Assembly: GCA_023445955.1 (NCBI GenBank) | Contig: JAEXJH010000429.1 | Span: forward strand, 1 to 14,609 | Length of the DNA stretch: 14,609 nucleotides | Direction of reading: 5' to 3' | Source: Pseudomonadota bacterium | GTDB lineage: Bacteria; Pseudomonadota; Alphaproteobacteria; Caulobacterales; Caulobacteraceae | Part shown: positions 1 to 7,317 of the stretch, piece by piece | Numbering within the stretch: position 1 is the stretch's first letter | Layout of the letters: every line of letters begins with the position of its first letter | Notes under the pieces: generated by a model | Databases searched by the model: none | Told to the model about the DNA's origin: nothing | What the model saw: the letters and a program-made list of their open reading frames with translations, nothing else | Program-made: the position numbers and the translations under genes

Positions 1-953
1 CCGACGCCACCAACGCCTCGCGCACCTTGCTGTTCGACATCGGCACCCAGGACTGGTCGGCCGAGATGCTGGACCTGTTCCGGGTCCCGGCGCCCCTGCT
101 GCCCAAGGTGCTGGACTGCGTGGACGACTACGGCGCGACCCAGGCCGAGCTGCTGGGCCGCGACGTCCCGATCCGCGGCGTGGCCGGTGACCAGCAGGCG
201 GCGCTGATGGGGCAAGGCTGCGTCGAGGCCGGCCAGATGAAGGCCACCTACGGCACCGGCTGCTTCATGTTGATCAATACCGGCGAAGAGCGGCCGATCT
301 CGCGCTCGCGGCTGCTGACCACGGTGGCGGCGCGGGTGGACGGCAAGACGACCTACGCCCTGGAAGGCTCGATCTTCGTGGCCGGGGCGGCGATCCAGTG
401 GCTGGGCGAGGGGCTGGGGATCACCGGCGGCCCGCGCGCGGCGGAAGCGTTGGCCCGCGCCGCCAAGGCCGACCACGGCGTCGTGGTGGTGCCGGCCTTC
501 ACGGGCCTGGGCGCGCCGTGGTGGGACGCCAATGCGCGCGGCGGGATCTTTGGCCTGACCCGCGACGCCGGCCTGCCCGAGATCGCCGCGGCCACCTTCG
601 ACAGCTGCGCGCTGCAGAGCCGCGACCTGATCGAGGCCATGCGGGCCGACGCCCCCTCGGCCTTCGGCGAGGCCGCGCAGCTGCGCATCGACGGCGGCAT
701 GTCCAAGAGCGTCTGGTTCTCGCAGCGCCTGGCCGATCTGACCGGTATCTCGGTGCGTCGCGCCAGCTACCAGGAGACCACAGCCCTGGGGGCGGCGCTG
801 TTCGCCGGTGTGGGGGCAGGGCTCTACGCCTCGGTCGAGGAGGCGGCGCAGGCCAGTCCGGCCGCCGAGACCCTGGCCCCGGCCATCAAGGACCACGAAC
901 GCGAAGCCGCCTACGCTCGCTGGCTGGACGCCGTACCGCGCGTGCGGTCGTAG
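1..953 (+). CDS. glpK: Glycerol kinase, C-terminal part (5' end outside window)
   Basis: Phosphorylates glycerol with ATP to sn-glycerol 3-phosphate in the cytoplasm. The reading frame is open to the left edge (first full codon at 3), giving 316 visible residues of an enzyme usually near 500, so roughly the N-terminal third is missing. The visible part begins with the family signature DATNASRT, then has GDQQAAL (visible residues 62-68; its Asp matches the catalytic base of E. coli GlpK), YGTGCFMLINTGE, ALEGSIFVAGAAIQWL, PAFTGLGAPWWD and the C-terminal FGGY-type motif DGGMSKSVWFSQRLAD with TALGAA. The loop just before GDQQ differs from the E. coli loop that binds fructose 1,6-bisphosphate and also lacks a His such as the one phosphorylated in some Firmicutes, so allosteric control probably differs (inference). 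It ends 63 bp before the lactonase gene; co-transcription is possible but not shown. Confidence 0.96.
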   Translation, partial: DATNASRTLLFDIGTQDWSAEMLDLFRVPAPLLPKVLDCVDDYGATQAELLGRDVPIRGVAGDQQAALMGQGCVEAGQMKATYGTGCFMLINTGEERPISRSRLLTTVAARVDGKTTYALEGSIFVAGAAIQWLGEGLGITGGPRAAEALARAAKADHGVVVVPAFTGLGAPWWDANARGGIFGLTRDAGLPEIAAATFDSCALQSRDLIEAMRADAPSAFGEAAQLRIDGGMSKSVWFSQRLADLTGISVRRASYQETTALGAALFAGVGAGLYASVEEAAQASPAAETLAPAIKDHEREAAYARWLDAVPRVRS

Positions 954-983
954 CGGGTTGCCCAGACAGCGTTGTCATGATCT

Positions 984-997
984 CTAGCCGCCGCTAG
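984..997. repeat. Short inverted repeat upstream of the lactonase gene
   Basis: CTAGC and GCTAG flank a 4-nt spacer (CGCC). With one bulged base the arms extend outwards as CTC/GAG. It lies 19 bp before the lactonase ATG, so it could be an operator or a small leader hairpin. Ten paired bases are too few to be sure. Confidence 0.25.
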
Positions 998-1016
998 CGA
1001 GAAGCGGAGACCGCCC

Positions 1017-2051
<1,035 letters not shown>

Positions 2052-2083
2052 CGACAAACGTCGCCGACGGGATCGGCCTGGGC

Positions 2084-2142
2084 TTAACGATCGCTTTTAG
2101 GTTTAGGGTTAGCCTGCCAGTCGTTCTTTAATTGACTGAGGT
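2084..2142 (+). promoter_or_regulatory. AT-rich leader with possible -10 and RBS for the small membrane protein
   Basis: This is a conspicuously AT-rich patch in a GC-rich window. TTTAAT at 2127-2132 matches five of six bases of a -10 box, but no good -35 is present at the right distance. GAGGT at 2138-2142 lies 4 nt before ATG 2147 and is the reason to prefer that ATG over the in-frame TTG at 2132. A TTAA at 2084 with T-rich sequence 7 nt later is only a half match to a CtrA box. Confidence 0.3.
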
Positions 2143-2146
2143 CCGC

Positions 2147-2752
2147 ATGAACCGGATCGGCAACGCGCTGCTTGGGGGCGGTGTCTTTGTGGTCGTCTTT
2201 GCGTTTGCGTGGCTGGTGCTGACGTACAATGACATGGCCAATACGAGCCAGTTCATCGAAGCCAGTCCCGCGCAGAAGGCCAGGGGGCTCATGTTCGAGG
2301 CCGGTTCGCGGGGCGCCGGCGCACGGCGCTCGACCTCGTCCCCCGAATTCTCGAAGATCGAGCTCCAGATGCTCCGGCAGATGGCGGCCGAGAAGGGCGT
2401 ATTGGTTTCTGACGAACTGATCGCGCAGGCCCGCAACGACGCGCCGCCGGCGCAGCAGGTCCGCTACGCCGAACTACCGGGCGCGGAAGGCGGGCGGTTG
2501 ATCTGCAGTTCGCTGCTGATCGAGGGTTCCGTCGCGCACTTCGCCACGACCTACCTGCCGGACGAAATCCAGAATGATCAGCAGGCGCTTTTGCCGGAAT
2601 ATGTTCTGAGCGGTTGCGCCGAAGCCATCCGTGACCGGTCGGTGGTCCTGACGTCCGTTGAATACGCGCGCCGCATGGTCCCGCTGGTTCCCAGAGGCAA
2701 GCCTTACGCGGGGGTTCGGCGCGAATTCGAAAAGATCGCGGCCGGACGCTAG
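2147..2752 (+). CDS. Hypothetical membrane-anchored protein, 201 aa
   Basis: I do not recognise a family. A short N-terminus (MNRIGN) is followed by one hydrophobic helix at about residues 7-27 (Gly/Val/Phe/Ala/Leu-rich), then a soluble, fairly charged domain of about 170 residues; the basic start and single helix suggest an inner-membrane anchor with the C-terminal domain outside the cytoplasm. Residues 50-68 are Gly/Ala/Arg/Ser-rich and probably disordered. C120 and C157 are the only cysteines and could pair in the periplasm. ATG 2147 is chosen for its RBS GAGGT at 2138-2142; an upstream in-frame TTG at 2132 lacks one. The coding sequence is somewhat less GC-rich than its neighbours. Its TAG overlaps the stop of the convergent glycosylase gene within one CTAG. 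Coding status is likely, function unknown. Confidence 0.72.
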   Translation: MNRIGNALLGGGVFVVVFAFAWLVLTYNDMANTSQFIEASPAQKARGLMFEAGSRGAGARRSTSSPEFSKIELQMLRQMAAEKGVLVSDELIAQARNDAPPAQQVRYAELPGAEGGRLICSSLLIEGSVAHFATTYLPDEIQNDQQALLPEYVLSGCAEAIRDRSVVLTSVEYARRMVPLVPRGKPYAGVRREFEKIAAGR

Positions 2753-3426
2753 GGCGTCTCGTCCAGATAGGCCTTCACCCGCGCGAACAGGTCCTCGAAC
2801 ATCGGCGTCGTCAGGCGGCCGGTGTTCGTGTTGAGGCGCGAGCAGTGATAGCTGTTGAAGATCCGATAGGGGCCCGCCTGGAATTCCGAGCCATGGCCGG
2901 GGACGCCGGCCGAGGCCTTCAAGCCCAGGGCCTTCAGAACGTTGCGCCGCGAGACGTCCCCTAGGGTGACGATGGCCTTCAGGTTCGGGAACATCTCCAG
3001 CCGCGCGGTCAGGAACGGGCGGCAGTTGTTCTCTTCGGAGGTTTCGGGCTTGTTGCCCGGCGGGGCGCAGCGGACGGCGTTGGTCACGGCCGCGCCGACC
3101 AGCTGCAGGCTGTCATCGGGCCGCGCCTCGAACTTGCCGGTGGCGAAGCCGAACTTGATCAGGGTGTCGTAGAGCAGCGTCCCCGCATAGTCGCCGGTGA
3201 ACGGCCGCCCCGTGCGGTTGGCGCCCTTGCGGCCGGGGGCCAGGCCCGCGACCAGCAGGCGCGCGTCCTTGTCGCCGAACGACGGGGCGGGGCCGTTGAA
3301 CCAGTCCGGATAGAGCGCCTGGTTCTCGCGGCGATAGGCCACCAGGCGCGGGCATAGCGGGCAGTCGCGCGGCGGTTCGGCCGGGTTGGGGACGACCTCG
3401 CCGGCGATGTTGGAGATCTGGGTCAT
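2749..3426 (-). CDS. Uracil-DNA glycosylase, family 5 (UDGb-type), Fe-S
   Basis: Base-excision repair enzyme predicted to remove uracil (and possibly other deaminated bases) from DNA; 225 residues. Motif A at 61-79 reads GLAPGRKGANRTGRPFTGD, the UDGb pattern in which a small residue replaces the catalytic Asp/Asn of other UDG families. C22, C25 (CPLC), C120 and C135 are spaced as the four 4Fe-4S ligands. The C-terminal motif is H194-C-S-R-L-N with NTGRLT following, where better-known UDGb proteins have HPS. The ATG lies 2 nt after the stop of the NYN gene, so the two form an operon; no strong Shine-Dalgarno is seen before it and translation may be coupled. Its stop shares CTAG with the convergent gene. 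Assignment to the family is firm; the exact lesion range is inference. Confidence 0.9.
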   Translation of the reverse strand: MTQISNIAGEVVPNPAEPPRDCPLCPRLVAYRRENQALYPDWFNGPAPSFGDKDARLLVAGLAPGRKGANRTGRPFTGDYAGTLLYDTLIKFGFATGKFEARPDDSLQLVGAAVTNAVRCAPPGNKPETSEENNCRPFLTARLEMFPNLKAIVTLGDVSRRNVLKALGLKASAGVPGHGSEFQAGPYRIFNSYHCSRLNTNTGRLTTPMFEDLFARVKAYLDETP

Positions 3427-3428
3427 CT

Positions 3429-4025
3429 TTAGTACTCGTCGTCGGCTTCGCGTTCGGCCGGGGTGCGGGTGTCGGTCACCGGACGCGGCGGCAGGCGCTG
3501 CGGGCGGCCGATGATGTTCCCGAGATCGTTGAGGTCGACGAAGTTGTCGGCCTGGCGGCGCAGGTCGTCGCTGGTCATCGGCGGCTGGCTCTTCATCGTC
3601 GAGACCACGGTGACGCGGCGACCCTTGCGCTGGACGGCCTCGACCAGGGCGCGGAAGTCGCCGTCGCCCGAGAACAGCACCAGGTGGTCGGCGGTCTCGG
3701 CCATCTGCAGCATGTCCACCGCGATCTCGATGTCCATGTCGCCGCGCCAGCGCTTGCGGCCCTGGCTGTCGGTGAACTCGCGGGCCGGCTTGGTCACCAG
3801 GGTGAAGCCGTTGTAGTCCAGCCAGTCGACGAGCGGGCGGATCGGCGAATAATCGTCGTTCTCGGCGATCGCGGTATAGTAGTAGGCTCGGATCAGGACG
3901 CCGCGCTTTTTGAACTCGTCGAGCAGCTTGCGGTAGTCGATGTCGAAGCCCAGCGCCTTGGCGGCGGAATAGAGGTTGGCGCCGTCGATGAACAGCGCCA
4001 GACGGTCGGTCGGATAGAAGGTCAC
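3429..4025 (-). CDS. NYN domain (LabA/DUF88-like) protein, probable nuclease
   Basis: PIN-like NYN-domain protein of 198 residues, a fold of predicted metal-dependent ribonucleases. Visible acidic residues are D14 in LFIDGANLY, D96 and D98 in RGDMDIEIAVDML, and D121/D123 in LFSGDGDF, followed by the family run RRVTVVST and LRRQADNFVDL. The C-terminal 25 residues (Pro/Arg/Asp-rich) look disordered. The frame stays open far upstream, but that part is antisense to folK; GTG 4025 is preferred because AAGGG lies 6 nt before it (4036-4032) and the protein then begins just before the first beta strand. It is first in a leftward operon with the uracil-DNA glycosylase and divergent from folK. The RNA or DNA target is unknown; a role linked to repair is only suggested by the operon. 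Confidence 0.87.
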   Translation of the reverse strand: MTFYPTDRLALFIDGANLYSAAKALGFDIDYRKLLDEFKKRGVLIRAYYYTAIAENDDYSPIRPLVDWLDYNGFTLVTKPAREFTDSQGRKRWRGDMDIEIAVDMLQMAETADHLVLFSGDGDFRALVEAVQRKGRRVTVVSTMKSQPPMTSDDLRRQADNFVDLNDLGNIIGRPQRLPPRPVTDTRTPAEREADDEY

Positions 4026-4031
4026 GGTAAT

Positions 4032-4036
4032 CCCTT
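4032..4036 (-). promoter_or_regulatory. Ribosome binding site fixing the GTG start of the NYN gene
   Basis: On the minus strand AAGGG stands 6 nt before GTG 4025. No ATG in frame lies nearby, so this site decides the start. It sits in the short spacer between the divergent NYN and folK starts. Confidence 0.6.
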
Positions 4037-4073
4037 GAAAAATCAGGTCGCTCGAAATGACTTGGACGAGGCC

Positions 4074-4562
4074 GTGATCGTGGCGCTCGGCAGTAATCTG
4101 CCCGGACCCTATACGAGTCGCGAGGCGCTGTTGGAAGCGGCGCTGGCGGCCCTGCCCGAGGCGGGTCTGGCGCTGGTGACCCGCTCGACCTGGTGGACCT
4201 CGGCGGCGTGGCCCGATCCGGCAGGACCGGAATATCTGAACGGCGTGGCGATCGTCGCCACCGAGCTTGCGCCGGCCGACACCCTGGCCGCGCTGCACGA
4301 TATCGAGGAGCGTTTCGGGCGGGCGAGGGGAGAACCCAATGCCGCCCGCACCCTGGACCTGGACCTCGTCGCTCACGGCCGCACGGTGCTGGACGGCGAC
4401 CTCGTCGTGCCGCATCCGCGCGCCCACGATCGATTGTTCGTGATGGGGCCGTTGGTCGAGCTGGCCTCGGCCTGGGTGCATCCGGTCAGCGGCGAGCCGG
4501 CCTTTCGCTTGGCCGCCAACGCCACCGTCGGGCGCGACGCGCGCTCCATTGCCAAAGTTTAA
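4074..4562 (+). CDS. folK: 6-hydroxymethyl-7,8-dihydropterin pyrophosphokinase (HPPK)
   Basis: Transfers pyrophosphate from ATP to 6-hydroxymethyl-dihydropterin in folate synthesis, a cytoplasmic step before dihydropteroate synthase. With GTG 4074 the protein is 162 residues, the usual HPPK size, and begins MIVALGSNLPG, the family N-terminus. The signature RTLDLDLVAHG carries the Asp pair that binds two Mg ions, and PHPRAHDRLFVMGPLVELA follows as in other HPPKs. The frame is open another 390 bases upstream but that part is antisense to the NYN gene. TTG 4062 (adding MDEA) is an alternative start; GTG 4074 has the purine-rich GGACGAG just before it. It is transcribed away from the NYN–UDG operon. 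folB or folP are not in the window. Confidence 0.92.
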   Translation: MIVALGSNLPGPYTSREALLEAALAALPEAGLALVTRSTWWTSAAWPDPAGPEYLNGVAIVATELAPADTLAALHDIEERFGRARGEPNAARTLDLDLVAHGRTVLDGDLVVPHPRAHDRLFVMGPLVELASAWVHPVSGEPAFRLAANATVGRDARSIAKV

Positions 4563-4575
4563 TCCCCGAGGGGAT
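4562..4575. repeat. Perfect short palindrome at the end of folK
   Basis: ATCCCC and GGGGAT are separated by GA and begin on the last base of the folK stop codon. This could form a small hairpin and slow transcription at the end of folK, but there is no T-run, so calling it an intrinsic terminator would be weak. Confidence 0.3.
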
Positions 4576-4645
4576 CAAGCGGCGCCCATAGTCCCGCCCA
4601 AATTCCGCGCAAAGCGTCCTGCACGCTCATCTGGACTTCGCTCAC

Positions 4646-6691
4646 ATGACCCTGACTCGTTCGCTGCTCGCCTGCGCCGCCGCGTGCGCGCTGCTGTCCG
4701 CCGCGCCCGCCGCCTTCGCCCAAGCCAAAAGCGGCGTCGACCTGACCTCGATCGAAAAGTCGATCAAGCCGGGCGACGACTTCTGGACCTACGCCAACGA
4801 CAAGTGGGTCAAGGCCCACCCGATCCCGGCCGACCGCAGCAGCTACGGCATCACCGCGGTGATGGTGGAAGAGGCCAGCAAGCGCACGGTCGACCTGATC
4901 CAGGACGCCGCCAAGGGCGGCAAGGGCGATGGCCAGAAGGTCGGCGACTACTACCCCAGCTACATGGACGTGGCCGGCTTCGAGGCGAAAGGCCTGACGC
5001 CGCTGAAGGCCGACCTGGCCCGCATCGCCGCCATCAAGGACAAGAAGCAGCTGGCGACCGTGCTGGGCGGCAACATCCGCGCCGATGTCGACGCGCTGAA
5101 CGCCACCGACTTCTACACCGACAACGTCCTGGGCCTGTGGGTCTCGCCGTCGTTCGACGACACCAGCAAGTACGCGCCGTTCCTGCTGCAGGGCGGTCTG
5201 GGCATGCCCGACCGCGAATACTACGTCTCCGACAAGGCCTCGATGGTCGAGGCGCGGACCAAGTACCTGGCCCACGTCGAGAAGATCCTGACCCTGGGCG
5301 GTGTCGCCAACGCCGCGACCAAGGCCAAGGCGATCGTGGCGCTGGAAACCCAGCTGGCCCAGGCCTCGGGCACGCGCGCCGACAGCGCCGACGTCCAGAA
5401 GGCCAACAACAGCTGGACGCCCGCCGACTTCGCCGCCAAGGCTCCGGGCCTGGACTGGACCGCCTTCTTCGCGGCCGCCAAGCTCAACACCCAGCCGCGC
5501 TTCATCGTTTGGCATCCGACGATGGTCACCGGTCTCGGCAAGGCCGTGGCCGGCGTCTCGCTGGAGACCTGGAAGGACTACCTGACCTTCCACCTGATGG
5601 ACCACTACAGCAACGTCCTGCCTAAGGCCTTCGTCGACGAGCGCTTCGCCTTCTACGGCCAGGGCCTGCAGGGCACGCCGCAGCTGTCGCCGCGCTGGAA
5701 GCGGGCCGTTGGCTCGACCAACGCCGTGCTGGGCGAGGCGGTCGGCAAGCTCTACGCCGACAAGTACTTCTCGGCCGACTCCAAGGCCGCGGTGACCGCT
5801 ATGGTCGACAACATGAAGGTCGCCTTCGAAAAGCGCATCGACGGCCTGGACTGGATGGACCCGGCCACCAAGGCCGAGGCCCGCAGGAAGGTCGCCGTGC
5901 TGAAGGTCGGCGTCGGCTATCCGGATACGTGGCGCGACTACTCGGCCTATGCGGTGGTGCGCGGCGACGCGTTCGGCAACCTGAAGCGCTCGGAAGAGTT
6001 CGACTACGCCGCCGACCGCGCCAAGCTCGGCCAGCCGGTCGATCGCGGCGAGTGGGTGATGACCCCGCAGACGGTCAACGCCGTGAACCTGCCGATGCTG
6101 AACGCCCTGAACTTCCCGGCCGCCATCCTGGCCCCGCCGAACTTCGACCTCGGCAACGACATGGCCGCCAACTACGGCGCGACCGGCGCCACGATCGGCC
6201 ACGAGATCAGCCACAGCTTCGACGACCAGGGCGCGCAGTTCGACAGTCAGGGCCGCCTGCGCAACTGGTGGACGCCGGCCGACTTCGACCACTTCACCAA
6301 GGCCGGCGTTGCGCTTGCCGATCAGTTTGATGCGTACAAGCCCTTCCCGGACCTGGCGGTGAACGGCAAGCAGACGCTGAGCGAGAACATCGCCGACGTC
6401 GCCGGCCTGGGCGCGGCGCTGGACGCCTACCACGCCTCGCTGAAGGGCAAGGAGGCGCCGGTGATCGACGGCATGACCGGCGACCAGCGCTTCTTCCTGG
6501 CCTTCGCCCAGAGCTGGCTGGGCTACACCCGCCCGGCGGCCCTGCGTCAGCAGTTGATCACCGATGGCCACGCCCCGGACCAGTACCGCGCCTCGACGGT
6601 GCGGAACCTGGACGACTGGTACGCGGCCTTCGGTGTGAAGCCGGGCGATGCGCTATACCTGCCGCCTGAGAAGCGCGTGAAGGTCTGGTAG
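4646..6691 (+). CDS. Secreted M13-family zinc metallopeptidase (neprilysin/PepO-like)
   Basis: Exported zinc endopeptidase of 681 residues, the usual M13 length, predicted to cut oligopeptides outside the cytoplasm. The signal peptide MTLTRSLL plus an Ala/Leu-rich core ends at AFA|QA (about residue 26); Cys10 and Cys14 give only poor lipoboxes. The large N-terminal M13 domain begins at DDFWTYANDKWV. The catalytic motif is H519-E-I-S-H523 followed by FDDQG; E580 and D584 lie in ENIADVAG; H642 in GHAPDQYR fits the transition-state His; the chain ends in VKVW, like the family R/K-x-W end. The substrate-binding NAYY motif is here N478-A-V-N. No strong Shine-Dalgarno precedes the ATG. It sits 83 bp after folK and is followed by a large palindrome; its substrate is unknown. 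Confidence 0.95.
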   Translation: MTLTRSLLACAAACALLSAAPAAFAQAKSGVDLTSIEKSIKPGDDFWTYANDKWVKAHPIPADRSSYGITAVMVEEASKRTVDLIQDAAKGGKGDGQKVGDYYPSYMDVAGFEAKGLTPLKADLARIAAIKDKKQLATVLGGNIRADVDALNATDFYTDNVLGLWVSPSFDDTSKYAPFLLQGGLGMPDREYYVSDKASMVEARTKYLAHVEKILTLGGVANAATKAKAIVALETQLAQASGTRADSADVQKANNSWTPADFAAKAPGLDWTAFFAAAKLNTQPRFIVWHPTMVTGLGKAVAGVSLETWKDYLTFHLMDHYSNVLPKAFVDERFAFYGQGLQGTPQLSPRWKRAVGSTNAVLGEAVGKLYADKYFSADSKAAVTAMVDNMKVAFEKRIDGLDWMDPATKAEARRKVAVLKVGVGYPDTWRDYSAYAVVRGDAFGNLKRSEEFDYAADRAKLGQPVDRGEWVMTPQTVNAVNLPMLNALNFPAAILAPPNFDLGNDMAANYGATGATIGHEISHSFDDQGAQFDSQGRLRNWWTPADFDHFTKAGVALADQFDAYKPFPDLAVNGKQTLSENIADVAGLGAALDAYHASLKGKEAPVIDGMTGDQRFFLAFAQSWLGYTRPAALRQQLITDGHAPDQYRASTVRNLDDWYAAFGVKPGDALYLPPEKRVKVW

Positions 6692-6695
6692 ATGC

Positions 6696-6734
6696 GACTA
6701 GATCCTCCCCCGCGTTGTGGGGGAGGATCTAGTC
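6696..6734. repeat. Perfect 16-bp-arm inverted repeat, dispersed palindrome or bidirectional terminator
   Basis: The left arm GACTAGATCCTCCCCC (6696-6711) and right arm GGGGGAGGATCTAGTC (6719-6734) are exact reverse complements around the 7-nt loop GCGTTGT. It starts 4 bp after the peptidase stop. The transcript would form a very stable hairpin, but no U-tract follows, so it is not a classical intrinsic terminator. Its perfect symmetry, two CTAG tetramers (rare in many bacteria) and position between genes suggest a member of a dispersed intergenic palindromic repeat family, which could still terminate or protect mRNA ends. Confidence 0.8.
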
Positions 6735-6756
6735 AGCCCTAGACATTGACCCACGA

Positions 6757-6776
6757 AGCGGGCATAAGCGCCCGCT
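6757..6776. repeat. Second inverted repeat in the peptidase–rpoZ spacer
   Basis: AGCGGGC and GCCCGCT (7-bp arms) flank the loop ATAAGC and are followed by CGCAAAAG. It could act with the larger palindrome at the end of the peptidase transcript, or be an upstream element of the rpoZ promoter. Confidence 0.4.
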
Positions 6777-6797
6777 CGCAAAAGCTGATGTTATTGC

Positions 6798-6814
6798 GCG
6801 ACATTGCGTGTCGC
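6798..6814. promoter_or_regulatory. Inverted repeat overlapping the rpoZ -35 region (possible operator)
   Basis: GCGACA and TGTCGC are perfect 6-bp arms around TTGCG. The second half covers the proposed -35 box, a position where a dimeric regulator would block or modulate RNA polymerase. No regulator can be named from the sequence. Confidence 0.35.
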
Positions 6815-6832
6815 CGCACAGAAGCCTATTTT
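6804..6832 (+). promoter_or_regulatory. Probable promoter of rpoZ–spoT
   Basis: TTGCGT (6804-6809) and TATTTT (6827-6832) are separated by 17 bp, a good housekeeping-sigma layout. Transcription would start near 6839, about 24 nt before the rpoZ ATG and just ahead of its RBS. Confidence 0.42.
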
Positions 6833-6862
6833 GCGATAGCTAATCGGCAGCCCGAGGAACTC

Positions 6863-7222
6863 ATGGCCCGCGTCACCGTCGAAGATTGCGTCGAGAAGGT
6901 TCCGAACCGCTTCTCGCTGGTCCTGCTGTCGGCGCACCGCGCCCGCGGCATCTCGGCCGGCGCGGCCCTGATGGTCGACCGCGACAACGACAAGAACCCG
7001 GTCGTCGCCCTGCGCGAGATCGCCGACGACGTCATCGACCACGAAGCGCTGAAGGAACACCTCATCAGCACGCTGCAACGCGTCGATGAGCACACCGAAG
7101 CCGAGGAAGAGGCCGAGACCCTGGCCCTGCTGGCCGATCCGAGCCACATGCAGATGAGCGAACTGGAACTGGTTCGCGCCCTGCAGAGCGACCGCGACGG
7201 CGGTCAGGAGGAGCGGTACTGA
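6863..7222 (+). CDS. rpoZ: RNA polymerase omega subunit
   Basis: Small subunit that helps assemble and stabilise RNA polymerase by holding beta-prime; in E. coli it also forms part of a ppGpp site. The protein has 119 residues and starts [20 protein letters not shown], the conserved omega N-terminus (MARVTVEDC, with NRF.LV..A.RAR), followed by an acidic C-terminal half ([19 protein letters not shown]). The frame is open upstream of 6863, but ATG 6863 has GAGGAA at 6854-6859 and matches the family start exactly. The upstream 171 bp hold a probable promoter. The next gene, spoT, begins at or shortly after its stop, the ancient rpoZ–spoT pairing also found in E. coli, which links the polymerase subunit to the alarmone enzyme. 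Confidence 0.96.
   Translation: MARVTVEDCVEKVPNRFSLVLLSAHRARGISAGAALMVDRDNDKNPVVALREIADDVIDHEALKEHLISTLQRVDEHTEAEEEAETLALLADPSHMQMSELELVRALQSDRDGGQEERY
7207..7221 (+). promoter_or_regulatory. Strong Shine-Dalgarno with CTG start candidate for spoT
   Basis: GGAGGAG at 7207-7213, inside the last rpoZ codons, stands 5 nt before CTG 7219, which overlaps the rpoZ TGA as CTGA and is in frame with spoT. No ATG, GTG or TTG occurs in that frame until GTG 7318, which has no RBS. The purine run also encodes Glu-Glu, so it may be coincidental. Confidence 0.4.
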
Positions 7223-7317
7223 GCCCCGAAGGCGCAGACCCTCTGATCCTCGAGGCGGTCGAGCCGACCGTCTCGCCCGAACGCGCGCCCGATGTCGAAT
7301 CGGGCGCGTCTTCGTCT

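Noticed and set aside
2084..2098. CtrA box (TTAA-N7-TTAA) before the small membrane protein
   Set aside because: Only the first half matches; the second reads TTTT, so it is not a credible CtrA site without conservation.
2095..2112. Telomere-like TTTAGGG repeat
   Set aside because: Barely two and a half imperfect units in an AT-rich leader; no array and no biological reason on a bacterial chromosome interior.
3684..4073. 130-residue N-terminal extension of folK
   Set aside because: It lies antisense to the NYN gene and HPPKs start at the MIVALGSN strand.
4026..4481. N-terminal extension of the NYN protein to 4481
   Set aside because: It lies antisense to folK; the RBS-supported GTG 4025 gives a normal NYN start.
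4559..6571. Minus-strand open frame of about 670 codons under the M13 peptidase gene
   Set aside because: It is exactly antisense to a gene with complete M13 motifs, and its Val/Gly/Arg/Leu/Asp/His-rich protein is what high third-position GC produces on the opposite strand.
6655..6862. Upstream in-frame TTG at 6746 as the rpoZ start
   Set aside because: It would add 39 residues unlike any omega subunit; ATG 6863 has an RBS and the conserved MARVTVEDC start.
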